From NCBI GenBank assembly GCA_037355855.1, contig CM074760.1:3278501-3342500 (forward strand): DNA of 64,000 nt, in the 5' to 3' direction. Positions 1-11,028 of the stretch are shown here, piece by piece. This DNA is from Pseudo-nitzschia pungens (lineage: Eukaryota; Bacillariophyta; Bacillariophyceae; Bacillariales; Bacillariaceae). Position 1 is the first letter of the stretch; each line of letters starts with the position of its first letter. Both the position numbers and the translations under genes were made by a program. The notes beneath the pieces were generated by a model, which had not been told where the DNA came from, ran no database searches, and saw only the letters and a program-made list of their open reading frames with translations.

Positions 1-66
1 GATTCATTTTTCGTATATGTGCTCGTAATTAGTGTACCCAGAACAACAGAAAAAAAAAAATCGAAA

Positions 67-957
67 ATGATCCGATCTCCGTTTGTTGCGTCGTCGACGA
101 GATTCTTGGTGGCAATCTCCGTCCTCCTGCTGATTGCAACATCGACAACAACGACAACTCCCTTTGCGGATGCCTCGGCAACTGCGACCAAGACCTACGC
201 ATCGACAGCACCCGAAACACAGCGCCGGGGCAACACAGATTACGTCGTCTCCAGCTTTCGCAACTGCAACGAAAAAGACTATGACAGCGACAGCGACGGC
301 AACGGCATCATTGCCGAAGAAGAACCGTCGAAATCCCTGGCCTTTGTTTCCGAGAAACAACGCCTCGCCCCGAAATGGAAGACCGCCTACCGGTGGTATC
401 TGCGATCCTGCGCCGAAAAACCCTTCCGGGCCAAGGGCCTCACGTCGGCCACCATTGCCGCCCTCGGCGACGTGATTGCCCAGCAGATCGAACGACGAAG
501 AAACAGCGGCAGCGGCAAGGCCTTTAACACTTCCCGCGTCGCCACCTTCTTTTTTTGCAACATGCTCTTCACGGGACCCTTCATCCACCTGTATTACAAA
601 TTTCTCAACGGGGTGGGAGAACAAATGGACGGGCGCCTCCGAGGGGTTACCAATCTGAAGAAAACGGTCGCGCAGGTCTTTTTGGACCAGACCCTGGGGA
701 CCGCTATCTTTTTCCCGCTCTATATCTACGTGTACAACGTCTTTGAATCGGTCATACAGCTGCGCCGGCTTCCGATCATGAGCCACGGGACCGAAAAGTG
801 CCGAAAACACCTGTGGGGGATCATCAAGATGCAGTACCGGGTGTATCCCTTTACCAACATGATCAATTTTGGGTTGGTTCCGTTGGAGCTTCGGGTTCTC
901 TTCACGAGCACCGTTTCGTTGTTCTGGAACATTTACCTCTGCAGCGTTGTGGGATGA
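67..957 (+). CDS. Mpv17/PMP22 family membrane protein
   Basis: Encodes 296 aa. The C-terminal half carries the Mpv17/PMP22 family pattern: W..YL..C...P...K..T, then an ALGDVIAQQ-like segment, then a final stretch with YPFTNMINFGLVP followed by a Trp-containing helix (SLFWNIYLC). Family members are four-helix proteins of the mitochondrial inner membrane, peroxisome or, in algae, plastid; some behave as channels. The ATG at 67 is preferred over an upstream GTG-initiated extension because it starts a hydrophobic signal-like segment (about residues 10-30) followed by a Ser/Thr/Ala-rich stretch. That suggests an endomembrane or plastid presequence, but the destination cannot be read from sequence alone. 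About 100 residues of low-complexity linker precede the conserved domain. Family assignment is firm; function is not. Confidence 0.85.
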   Translation: MIRSPFVASSTRFLVAISVLLLIATSTTTTTPFADASATATKTYASTAPETQRRGNTDYVVSSFRNCNEKDYDSDSDGNGIIAEEEPSKSLAFVSEKQRLAPKWKTAYRWYLRSCAEKPFRAKGLTSATIAALGDVIAQQIERRRNSGSGKAFNTSRVATFFFCNMLFTGPFIHLYYKFLNGVGEQMDGRLRGVTNLKKTVAQVFLDQTLGTAIFFPLYIYVYNVFESVIQLRRLPIMSHGTEKCRKHLWGIIKMQYRVYPFTNMINFGLVPLELRVLFTSTVSLFWNIYLCSVVG

Positions 958-2177
958 ATTCAATTGTAAGAATTGAATTGTAAGGATTGATTGGGTTGTT
1001 GGTGAGGATCGAGTTTAGTGGTACGGTACGAGGAGCATGCATCACGTACTCGTACGTTCCGATAGTTAAAGTTTTAGACGATGGGATACACAGTAGTTAT
1101 TAGTTGCTTCAAAGTTTTCAATCCAGAAAACGTTGGGAATGGGCCACAACAACACCGTGTTGTACAACGGGACCAATAGCCAGTTCGGCATCTCTTTCCC
1201 AATGACCATTATGATTCTTGTAAGGATTCAAAACATCATTGATTTGTACCGTATTACTCCGTAGTACTATTTTCTTGCAGTCGCGACTACTCCTACTCCC
1301 ACTGATAACGCAATCATTATTGTTGTTATTGCCCCTCACAACACAATTTCTAGTGGAGTGAATGAGCAAGATCAAGAATTCTGTAGCTGACTCTTATATG
1401 CATCTAACATTTCCAATTGTTCTTCACTTGTTAGTCAGATAGAGGTGTGGGTCTTGCTGTTGTAGGAGAGCAAATCCCTTTGTATGAAACAATATTACTC
1501 CTTGTTGTTGTTGTCCCTGTTCGACTGACTTCACAACCACACAATAGACAGGAGGTAAGTTCGTTTTCTTGTGAAGAGTACAATTGAATTCAGTCAATGC
1601 ACCATGATTGACTGGTGTGTGTGCTCTCTGTGGAATGATGCACGAATGGGGAAATGAAATATTGCTGCCATTGCGTCAAATGTTGCAACAAGCAAATACT
1701 GATACCATTTGCAAAAAAACTAAACATTTTCTTTCCTGAATAAACTGCTCTGATATTCAGGAAGGCTGCAAGGTAAAACGTAGGATCAGAATGACTGAAA
1801 CCATATGAGCCCGTAAAATGAGCGTCGTTGCTTGTCGTGTGTTGCTTGTCGTGTGTTGCTTGTCGTGTGTTGCTTGTCGTGTGTTGCTTGTCGTGTGTTG
1901 CTTGTCGTGTGTTGCTTGTCGTGTGTTGCTTGTCTCGTGTTGCTTGTCTCGTGTTGCTTGTCTCGTGTTGCTTGTCTCGTGTTGCTTGTCTCATGTTGCT
2001 TGTCTCGTGTTGCGATTGCTCGCAACAAGGTGACAAGGAGGTTCGTCACAGCGGGAGTCCGTAACAGAACCGTTGTAACAGTGCAAGTCCCCATGATCAG
2101 AGCACCGTATAAGTATCACTCTCTTCTTCTCAATCGTAGGCATTCTTTCGGTTCGATTGCAACCTTCACAAGCTTGA
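958..2177. other. Intergenic region, no gene supported
   Basis: This is the gap between the Mpv17-like gene and the 3' end of the 7TM receptor gene. Both strands have only short open frames. The longest (1590-2036 minus, and three overlapping plus-strand frames near 1820-2210) exist only because the 14-bp minisatellite has no stop codon in several frames. Apart from that array I see nothing of note. Confidence 0.6.
1827..2008. repeat. 14-bp minisatellite, about 13 units
   Basis: Head-to-tail 14-bp units. Seven copies of GTTGCTTGTCGTGT (1827-1924) are followed by six copies of the variant GTTGCTTGTCTCGT (1925-2008), one of which carries CAT instead of CGT. Because 14 is not a multiple of three, every frame is read in turn, giving spurious Cys/Leu/Val-rich or Thr/Gln-rich open frames. 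Confidence 0.95.
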
Positions 2178-3332
2178 TTAACATGTATTGCCTTCCTGTA
2201 ATTGCAGTGTGAGCACTTCTCGGTCGATGCTTGCACTCTGCTGATCCGTTTGTGGAAGCTCCAAATCGACACGGGAGCTTGTACCCGACGTGTGCTCCAA
2301 ATTAGCGCAGGATCTTGTACCCGACGTGTGCTCCAAATTGGAGCGGGAGCTTCTAACCGACGTGTGCCTCGAATCGGTGCGGGTGAATGTACCCGACCTC
2401 GTGCAATAGTGAACGTTCCCGCCGCCGTACACCTGCACATAGTCGGGCAGTCGACCATGGACTCGCTCGTACCACACAAGATACATCCTCGGGAACACCA
2501 AAAAGATGGTCGGCAACACGGTGCCTAAGAAAAACATCGTATTTGAGAAAATCAAAAAGACTCCCTGCGCGGTAACAGAACCATCCAACACACCATACAA
2601 CTTTTCTTGAATTGGTGGGATGAAGTAGATAGTCCAGAAAGCGTAAGTGCTTATTTTGTAAACCTCCCAACGCAGAATTCTTCGGGTGTCGCCCACAGAT
2701 TCCTTAACATTTCGAATTCTCCAGGCAAAAATCAAAACGGCCACAGTCAAGAGCAAGGTGAAGGGAAGCCACAAATAAAAAGTGGTGTAATCTAATTTGC
2801 AAAAATCAATTACATCACTCTCGTCATCATTATTTCTTTTGATGAATCTTTCATACAAACCGAGCATCACCACTGGCAAACTAAGACCACACAAAAAGGG
2901 AGCGAGTACGTGCCGCGCAAGAACTGTTTGGTTACGACGGAATTGCATAACTTTGTAGACCCGATACAGCTTCAAAAAGAGGATTGTTTCCACGATATAT
3001 TCGCTCAATATCCAACACCACAATGCGACCCGGCAGACACGTTTGCCGAGAAGAATATCTGCCACTACATTATTTTTTTGCCCAAACGCTTGCGAAAGTG
3101 CATATAGCCATGATCCGAAGCACATGATAGCTAGCATTCGAGGTTGCCCCATCGCAACGATTGGTTTGTTCCGAAACCAGTAGAGAAATATCAAGGATCC
3201 AAAAATGATACTCATGCTTGTCGTGTCCAAAATAAGGTAAAAAGTTCGAATCGAAGTCCAACGTGAGGCTGGATCTTCTTCTTCGGAGAGATTCGTTGTT
3301 GGTGTTGGTGAGCTTGTTGCCTCCATTTCCAT
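2178..3332 (-). CDS. Seven-transmembrane receptor, class C (GABA-B-like) type
   Basis: 384 aa from an ATG at 3332. Seven hydrophobic segments fall at about residues 30-52, 60-82, 97-118, 140-160, 185-206, 222-245 and 258-285. The pattern in TM2 (QPRMLAIMCFGSWLYALSQ) and the exit from TM7 (LPTIFLVFPRM) resemble the 7TM domain of class C G-protein-coupled receptors, which diatoms carry in numbers. The N-terminus before TM1 is only about 25 residues, so there is no Venus-flytrap ligand domain. The cytoplasmic tail contains a 12-residue repeat (around S-G-T-R-S-C-A-N-L-E-H-T) encoded by 36-bp DNA repeats. A GAGTGC hexamer tract lies directly upstream. Assignment to class C is by pattern; an orphan 7TM protein is the alternative. 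Confidence 0.65.
   Translation of the reverse strand: MEMEATSSPTPTTNLSEEEDPASRWTSIRTFYLILDTTSMSIIFGSLIFLYWFRNKPIVAMGQPRMLAIMCFGSWLYALSQAFGQKNNVVADILLGKRVCRVALWCWILSEYIVETILFLKLYRVYKVMQFRRNQTVLARHVLAPFLCGLSLPVVMLGLYERFIKRNNDDESDVIDFCKLDYTTFYLWLPFTLLLTVAVLIFAWRIRNVKESVGDTRRILRWEVYKISTYAFWTIYFIPPIQEKLYGVLDGSVTAQGVFLIFSNTMFFLGTVLPTIFLVFPRMYLVWYERVHGRLPDYVQVYGGGNVHYCTRSGTFTRTDSRHTSVRSSRSNLEHTSGTRSCANLEHTSGTSSRVDLELPQTDQQSASIDREVLTLQLQEGNTC
2268..2400. repeat. 36-bp tandem repeat in the receptor C-tail coding region
   Basis: About 3.5 diverged 36-bp units share a core GTACCCGACGTGTGCTCCAA (plus strand). They lie in the last coding part of the 7TM receptor and give an imperfect 12-residue repeat in its cytoplasmic tail. 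The length is a multiple of three, so the frame is kept. Confidence 0.85.
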
Positions 3333-3350
3333 CGTGTTCGTATAAAAAAG

Positions 3351-3399
3351 GAGTGCGAGTGCGAGTGCGAGTGCGAGTGCGAGTGCGAGTACGAGTGCA
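3351..3399. repeat. Hexamer microsatellite (GAGTGC)n
   Basis: About eight GAGTGC units with one change (TACGAG), starting some 20 bp upstream of the receptor ATG and therefore in its 5' leader or promoter. Confidence 0.9.
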
Positions 3400-6184
3400 G
3401 TAACCTTAGGGTCGTTTGTCGGTCGGTTGAAATAAATTCTTCAAGCCGAATCACGTATTCAATTTTGTTCTCTGACAGTACGAAGGGGACCAGACCAGTA
3501 ATTCAAGAAAGGGTTGTGTTCGAAACTTTTAAGGTCCGCTCCAGGGGCATTTTCCAAAGACCTGGTTGTTGAACTTTTTTTTGTGTCTCGTGCGCAAATA
3601 GGAACGAAAGCAACGAACTGTTTTACTGCTTTTGCAACGCAAAGACCCAATACGAATATTGTGGCGGTGGTCGAAAACAAAAAAATACTGTAAGACTTAC
3701 CGTAAGGTTTACCGTAATTACTTCGTAATACCCGTAGTGTTCTGAGTTCCGACGTCGACAACCTTAATGTACGGTAATTTACACTAAGGTCTTACTGGTA
3801 CATAATATTATGCATAATAATCTTTTAAGCGCCAACCAAGGGATTTGGGATATAATTAACCGTACTATTGACTATGAATCCATTAAATAATTGGATCTAA
3901 TGCAAATTCGACTGATAAAAAAATGATAATAGTAGTTCAAAGTTGTCGGACGCACGGTATTACAACATAATCCCAATAGGCCCTAAGCTGTTCCCTCGTG
4001 TTCTTATTTCTAACGGGATTCAATCCAATGTTATTCGAAACAAGAATTCCTTAGAACCCTTTGAATATCGCCAGTTTACATGGTCTCGAATACATATGAA
4101 TTCAGAATTCATCCTGGTATTCGATTGGCTCACTGAATGAAGACCAACAAAACTATTGACAATAGCTTAATCAACATTATTTTTTCAGACAGCAAATAAA
4201 CGATACAAAAGTTAGATAAGCTGCTGGCGATTACGGCAATAATAATAATATCCTACGTATTTAAATAACTTTCATCAGCAAAGGTGATACTAAATTAAGG
4301 TTACGTACTCAGTCAGTAAGGTTTATGTTCCGGAAAAATTATCTACGAATAAGATTTTACCACCCTTTCCTAGTAAGGTTACGTAATAGTAGTAGCAACT
4401 GGTGGTTACACTAGTAGTAGGAAAAAATGAAAAACAATGAACGGTACGAGTAAGGTTTACGGTATCCAGTAATAGATGACCTTAGACTCGTTTAAAACCT
4501 CATTTTTATTGAATATTCTTGTTTAAAACACTTTAAACCATAATGCAGGTATTTGAAATAGAGATTAGAATTGATTTTTGATTGAGTTGTTACTATCTGA
4601 AGTTAAGGTATTTTAACTAGTGTTTGTTAGTTAAAAACGAAAATGAAAAAAAAAAACTCAGGTACAAGTTTTGTTATTTGTCCCACGCATAGGTAATTTT
4701 TTCCTTCGCGCAGTGGCGCACCCCTTTCTATTATCACCCCTGCTACATAGTACGTATACATAGGTACGTTCCTAAGTACGCCTCATTTTTTGACGGACGG
4801 GACCGTTTTAAATGGCTGAGAGTACAGTACCGGTTGCGTCTTAGACCCCCTTAAGATTGCTGGAACAGTATCTTAGTTCACGGAGGTGCGCAACCTTCGT
4901 TGCATTATTTTTTAAAGACCGGACTCATTATTTTAAAGACAGGACTCATGTCTATCGAAATTTCTGTAGCTTCACAAAATCCCCTGTACCGGTAATTCAC
5001 TGTTTGCTCACTATTTCACAAAAAAAAACACCAAAGCACCATGCCAAGACTAAGACTTACTGCTACTATTAGTAGTTGTACTACTATTAGTAATAGTAGT
5101 GGTAGTGGTAATAGTAGTAATACTACTACTCTAGTAGTGGTAGTAATACTAGTAGTGGTAGTAGTAGTAGTAGTAGTACTGCCTTGATATTTGATCATCA
5201 GCAAGAGATATGAATAAGACAACAGAAACAGCAATAACAGCAGCCCACGGACTGCTGGCAAACAGTGAGTCTACAGGGGGATACTGTTCAAGCGCTATTG
5301 TACATGCTCAGATAGTACTACAAGTTACTCCCCTAGAGGTACAATAGTATTAGTCAATAGTGGGGCATGATTTAGTGCTATATTTAAAGGAGTTAGCTCA
5401 GCTCAGCTCAGCTCTGTATTTGTGACAGCATCTTGTTCCCTTGTAGCATAGCACTCCAGCATGGGCATGGTGATACCAATGGTGGTATGCATCTTAGTAC
5501 TACTACTACTACTAGTAGTAGTATTACTAGCATCATTTCATGTATTTGTACAATACTACTAGTTCCATGAGAACATCTAAACAAGTGTGAGCTCTGGTAT
5601 ATCAAACAAACAATCACATCTGGAATACATGCTGACGCCTATCAGGACAGTACTCTAGGTAGTACCAGTAGTAGTATCCTGGCAGCCTTGCACCAACACC
5701 CCCCTGTTTCACTAGTAGTACTAGTACTAGTATTGCTGTTTGTTTTGTTGGCTAGGGGAAGTACCCCTGTTGTTGCTGCTAAAGCATTTTTTCAAAGTTC
5801 AAGTTTATTGTTGTTACCCTTGCCGGTCTGTGGATCTGCTCTTTAGATTGGCCGAAGAGATGTCAAGTAAAATCAGATAACATCTAAAGAAAAAATCAAT
5901 GTCAAATTTTATCACGTGATTTTACACGGTGTTTTTAGTTTTCGACTTGGAAATATTTTTGTGATGCGTTCTACCGGTCTCACACCCATCTGAGTGAGAG
6001 TGAATGCCATGGTGTAGGATTGTACGTGTTTCCCTGGTACTCATTCTTTTTTGTAACCAAATGAGTTTTGCGCGCGCCGAATGAGCCCACGTAGAAATTC
6101 TACATGTTTTCTGGTACTCATTCTTTTTAGTTGCATACTGTGTAGTTACCATCACGGTACAATGAACTGATTCTGCATATCACA
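3400..6184. other. Intergenic region with trinucleotide tracts and GTAAGGTT motifs
   Basis: No gene supported. An open frame at 3459-3761 (minus, 100 aa) has no recognisable domain and is probably chance. The region holds a cluster of GTAAGACTTACC/GTAAGGTTTACC motifs at 3690-3730, further copies near 4310-4460, and dense GTA/TAC trinucleotide tracts at 5060-5180, 5500-5530 and 5650-5740. The sequence is AT-rich and has lost coding character in all frames. Confidence 0.6.
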
Positions 6185-7066
6185 TATTCTAGTAGTAGTA
6201 ACTGGTGGTTATAGTGGTAGATCTATCCTCGATTGATTCTAGGCTAGTCTTCAGACAAATCAACTAGAACTAATACCACCCTTTATTAGTAATACCACCA
6301 TCTACTGGTAGTAGTAGTAACTGGTGGTTGATTCTAGGCTAGTCCTCAGATGAATGTACTAATAGCGCCCTCTACTAGTACTAGTACTACTAGTAGTAGT
6401 AGTAGTAGGAGTGACTGGTGGTTGAAGTAGTAGATCTATCATCAGTTGATTCTAGGCTAGGTTGCAGCCGAATCAACTACTACAAATACCACCAATACAA
6501 AGTATGAACTAAGTTTTACCGTACTTGAAATCACTTTTGATTTCAAATCTTATACATAAGCCTGTATCAATAATGCACCGTACAATGCACTTCAAAATGC
6601 ACCTTATAATGCACCGATCTATCCTCAGTTGATTCTAGACTAGTCTTCAGACAAATCAACTACTATTAGTACCCTTTACTAGTACTAATAGTAGTGACTG
6701 GTGGTTTTAGTAGTAGATCTATCCTCAATTGATTCTAGGCTAGTCCTCAGATGAATCTACTACTAATAGCACCCTATGCTATTAGTAGTAGTAGTAGTAG
6801 TAGTAACTGGTGGTTGAAGTAGTAGATCTATCCTCAGTTAATTCTAGGCTACTCTATAGACAAATCAACTACTAATAGCACCCTCTACTATTAGTAGTAG
6901 TGACTGGTAATTTTAGTAGTTGTTCTATCCTCAGTTCATTCTAGGCTAGTCCTCAGATGAATCTACTAATAGTGCCCTCTACTAGTAGTAGTAGTAGTAG
7001 TGACTGGTGGTTGAAGTAGTAAATCTATCCTCAGTTGATTCTAGGCTAGTCTCCAGACAAATCAAC
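6185..7066. repeat. Degenerate ~100-bp tandem array
   Basis: Repeated modules contain ACTGGTGGTTGAAGTAGTAG, then a GATCTATCCTCAGTTGATTC block, then CTAGGCTAGTCCTCAGATGA, separated by (GTA)n/(CTA)n tracts of varying length. The ACTGGTGGTT-type marker occurs near 6200, 6320, 6412, 6697, 6804, 6900 (variant) and 7003. The array resumes after an inserted element at 7067-7639. It is interrupted at 6490-6610 by a different block that reappears inverted near 62.35 kb. Confidence 0.85.
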
Positions 7067-7639
7067 TACTACCTCTGGTCCGAAATAATTGAACTATGAC
7101 CGATATGTGTGCGGTCCTAAATAACTGAACCTTTAAGTAGAAATACGTAGAATCAATACCAGAAAAATATGCTCATGATGCGCATTTGGGTCATAATTAT
7201 GACCCCGTGTATTACCGTGATAAAAAAATAACCAAGTCATGTGGGATCGAAAATTACTAGCACTATTGTGCTGTTTTTTGAAAACAAGAGGGCTATCTTC
7301 AGACAGCAAAAGGAAAGGCAGGAACATTCTTCTGGTTGATATAAATAAGACACTGAAAAAAGCTTTCAGTCTCAGCTTTCTCTAGGAACTTTCCGCAGGT
7401 CCAAATGACCGGTGGAAGCCTTTCAAGCGGTAAAATCACATTTGAAGGGCAAAATGGACCATTTTCAAGTCCTAATGAAAGGTAGACCAATACCACTAGT
7501 CTATCTAGTGTCTAATCAGGCATAAAGAGTTGCTTTAGGAGTGTTTAACCCAAAAAGAACAAATTGAATTGGTTGAAAATTGATCCATAGTCAACCTTGT
7601 ATGTGCTAGGTGGTCAGTTATTTCGGACCAGAGGTAGTA
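7067..7639. mobile_element. Non-autonomous DNA element with terminal inverted repeats (MITE-like)
   Basis: A 26-bp terminal inverted repeat: TACTACCTCTGGTCCGAAAT at 7067 onward continues as AATTGA to 7092, and its reverse complement, with one mismatch, lies at 7614-7639. The ends match to TA, compatible with a TA target duplication as in Tc1/mariner-type elements (inference). The 573-bp body has no transposase frame. A subterminal direct copy of the inner repeat (GGTCCTAAATAACTGAAC) lies at about 7113-7130. The surrounding ~100-bp tandem array continues on both sides, so this is an insertion into it. Class assignment beyond a TIR element is uncertain. Confidence 0.75.
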
Positions 7640-7836
7640 CTAATTGCACCCTCTACTATTAATAGAAGTAGACAAATCTACTACTAAAAGCACCCTCTAC
7701 TATTAGTAGTAGTGACTGCCCTCTACTATTAGTTGTAGTGACTGGTGGTTGTAGTAGTTGATCTATCCTCAGTTGATTCTAGGCTAGTCCTCAGATGAAT
7801 CTACTAATAGCACCGTATTCTAGTACTAGTTGTAGC
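7640..7836. repeat. Degenerate ~100-bp tandem array, right part
   Basis: Continuation of the array left of the inverted-repeat element, with the same ACTGGTGGTT marker (about 7740), the GATCTATCCTCAGTTGATTC block and the CTAGGCTAGTCCTCAGATGA block. Confidence 0.8.
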
Positions 7837-8340
7837 TAAGACTTGGGGTATGTGGATCTGGTACTAATCCTACTGGAAGGGCCTAGCATTCTGTCTAGCA
7901 TCCTGTTTAGTATCGCCTTTTCAGATCTTCAGTTCCGTTCTTATCTTAGCATCCAATGTATCTTATATTATAGGGCTGCTAAGTCTTGGGGTATGTGGAT
8001 CTGGTACAAATCCTACTGGAAGGGCCTAGCATTCTGTCTAGCATCCTGTTTAGTATCGCCTTTTTGGTTCTACAGTTCCGTCTGTATCTTAGCATCCAAT
8101 ATATCTTATTATTTAGGGCTGTTAAGAGTTAGGGTATGTAGATTTGGTACAAATCCTACTGGAAGGGCCTAGCATTCTGCCTAGCATCCTGTCTAGCATC
8201 CTGTCTAGTATCCCGTCTAGTATCCCCCTTTCAGTTGTACAGTTGCGTCTATATCTTAGCATCCTGTACATCTTATAATATTGGGTTGCTAAGAGTTGGG
8301 GTATGTAGATCTGGTACAAATCCTACTGGAAGGGCATATC
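7837..8340. repeat. 143-bp satellite array (copy A, inverted)
   Basis: Three and a half units of a 143-bp repeat, marked by CTTGGGGTATGTGGATCTGG at 7842 and 7985 and diverged versions at 8128 and 8295. The last spacing is 167 because of an internal expansion of a TGTCTAG/CATCC motif. The same satellite in reverse orientation occupies 55.36-56.10 and 61.91-62.31 kb. Open frames on both strands here recur with the repeat and are not genes. Confidence 0.9.
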
Positions 8341-8989
8341 TATAAAATGCACCATAATCACACGCTGACAGGACATTTACAACTCCACACGCTTTACCGG
8401 AGCGCCAATTATACCTACGAGGCATATAACTACAACATAGGTACGCATACTAACCATACACAACCAGTACAAATAACCATAAAAACATTAAAAAATTATG
8501 GACCACAACTCCACTCACCCTCAAGTGCCAATATCATGGAGTGCCGTAACCTTAGGGTACAAGTACAGGAGCCATCAGGGACAAGGGTGAAAGGGACTAC
8601 TAACGTATCTTTCATAGTTACCACCCTTCCCCCCTCCCCAACAAGCCGTAACCGAGAAGAAGCGATTCGTGATGGTGGACGGTGATCATGATTATCAGTC
8701 AACAATCAACAATCTCACCTCTCACCTCTCATCGATCCGATGGATAACGGCGAGGTTCACCCAAACAAACCACAGAAGGAACGCAACAGAGGACGTGCCA
8801 CTACTAAAGGCATTGATCGTATTGTTTTGCTGGCAAACGCAGCTGCCGATCCTGATCACGAACCAATCCAGAAACCGGGGCAGTAATCGCGGTGAATCAT
8901 CACAGACGAACAGAGAGAGCTTTCTCCCACACAAAAACTTTGAAAAATCCACAGATACTCAGCCCGCTAATCGATACCCCGAACGAATC
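8341..8989. other. Intergenic / upstream region of the Fip1 gene
   Basis: No separate gene is seen. The Fip1 frame is open back to about 8669, but the first 107 codons lack conservation features and codon bias. They are taken as leader sequence because the ATG at 8990 starts a basic MGRKKRKV segment typical of a true N-terminus. A CCGTAACCTTAGGG motif lies near 8545. Confidence 0.5.
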
Positions 8990-10996
8990 ATGGGACGCAA
9001 AAAGAGAAAGGTCGCGGTTGCGGACTCGGCACCGGAAGGAGTAGCAATTGCTTCAGATATCGGCGGGGGCCCGAACGTTGTTCCCCCGCCTCCTCCGCTT
9101 CCGCCTCCCTCCGATCCGCGGAGAATGATGCAACAAAAGAAGCAGCAGCAGCAGCAGCGGCAAAGGGTTTTGCTCCCGAACCTACCCGAGTCATCCCTCC
9201 CGGAAGTGGACGCAACTCCCAATCCAAACAACAGCAACGGCAACAGCAACAACGGCAACCAGAAAAAGCTCTCGTCGGGATACGCCACGACGTCCCACTC
9301 CGCCGAAATCATCGACGAAGACATTTACGTCTCGGACGGATCGGAGAGCGACGAGGACTTGATGGCGGACCAGCTGCACATGAGCAGCGCATCGCAGTCG
9401 GGCGCGGATGTCGCCGAGAACGGAGACGATTCGGGCGCGACCACCACCACCAACGTGGCGGGCCGGTCCATCGAAATGGTCCTGAGCGGATCGAAAATGG
9501 GACTCATGCGGAGGGGGATCCACCGTCCCCAGCAGCTGGTCCAGCCCAACCGGCAGTGGGCCCGGCACACCCCGCAGGAAGACGCGGGCGTCGAACGAGG
9601 CAACGCCAACGGCGATGGCGAGGAGGACGGCGACGACGATTCGGAGGACCGCCGCAAGAAGAAAGAAGAAGAGGAACTGGCCAAGCTCGATCCGGCCCAG
9701 CGGGCCGCGCGCCTCCTGGCCGAAAAACAGCGCAAGTTGGAAGAGACCAAGATCCTGGCCCGCAAGCTGGAGAGCGAGGAAAACGCCGGCCGGGATCCCT
9801 GTCTCTTTAGCAAGCGAACGTCCTTCGACATTCGCTTCGACCAGATCGACGACAAGCCCTGGGAGCGGACCGGGGACGTGACGGACTTTTTCAACTACGG
9901 GTTTTCCGAGGACGACTGGCTGGAATACGCGGAGCAGCAGCTGCTCATCCGGCAGGAACTCATCGATGCGAGCCGGCAAAAGCGGCTCCCGGATCCCAGC
10001 ATCGTCCCCGTGACTCCGAAGGTGCGTGCGCGTGTTGCGTTGCCGCGTTGCCGTAGCTTGTCGTATTGTGTGGTGTTGTGCTGTGCTGTGCTGTGTTGTG
10101 TTGTGTCGGGCTGTACCTGTTTTGGATTCGATACCATAGGGTTTGTCCCGCACGCAGTTGCAGCCAAGTCGACAAAGAATCTCACTCAGCGTTGCCTCCT
10201 TCTTTTTTGCATTGATGTCGGATGTCTGCTTGCTCATTGTACGCGACTCGTTCGTACGGTGGTGGCACTCATGCACCGAATCTTTTCTTCCGTTCTCTTT
10301 CTCTTTCCCGCTCTCGGTTGCGTCGTAAACCAGAAACCGAAGAAGCAAAATCCGCGCGTGGCAGTGGCGAATGCCAACACGAACAGTGAGTCCGCGGAAG
10401 CCAACGGCGACGGCGGCGCAGGAGGCGACGGGGGCAAAAACGGCGCAATACAGAACCACTTGATGGGATCTCCCTTGTGCGTCGTGATCGGACCCGAAAA
10501 ACCCAAGACCGAGGCCAAGGACGACAACAAAGTCACCGCCACCGATGCCAAGGACGCCGCTGCGAACAACGCAGATGGCTCCGCTCCGGCGGCGAGCGAC
10601 GCCTTTGTCGACGTCGATGTGGGGGTCGGGGGAGCCTGGGGCATGGGTGCGGCTCCGGGTTCGACACTGGCCAAGCTGATCGAGGCGCAAGAACAACAGC
10701 AGCAGGAGAAGCAGCAGCAGCAGCAGCAGCAACAAGAAAAACACTCCAAGCACCATTCGTACAATGACAACCAAACTGGTCATCGCCAGTACGGAGAAAC
10801 GACGCACGACGCCTCGCCCAACAGAGACTCTGCGTCATCGTCGCGAAAAGGAAGAGATACCGGATATTATGGTGGCGGCAGCAGCAAGAATCACTACGAG
10901 GACAACTCCGCTCCTTCCTATTACGGCAGCGGGGGAGGCGGTGACGGCAGTGGCGGTGGATACAACACGAACAGTCAGCAGCAATATTCCAATTCA

Positions 10997-11028
<32 letters not shown>

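Noticed and set aside
4..963. A 319-codon minus-strand frame opposite the Mpv17-like gene
   Set aside because: No domain; the plus strand has a clear family match.
1590..2212. Overlapping open frames of 71-148 codons on both strands
   Set aside because: All depend on the 14-bp minisatellite, which reads through in several frames.
7843..8319. Open frames with repeated MWIWYKS-like peptides (also near 61892-62083)
   Set aside because: They arise from the 143-bp satellite, recur with its period and lack any domain.
9191..10807. A 538-codon open frame on the minus strand opposite Fip1
   Set aside because: It runs antisense to the Fip1 motif, crosses the inferred intron and is made of Leu runs from CAG repeats. 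It is a by-product of GC-rich, repeat-rich coding DNA.
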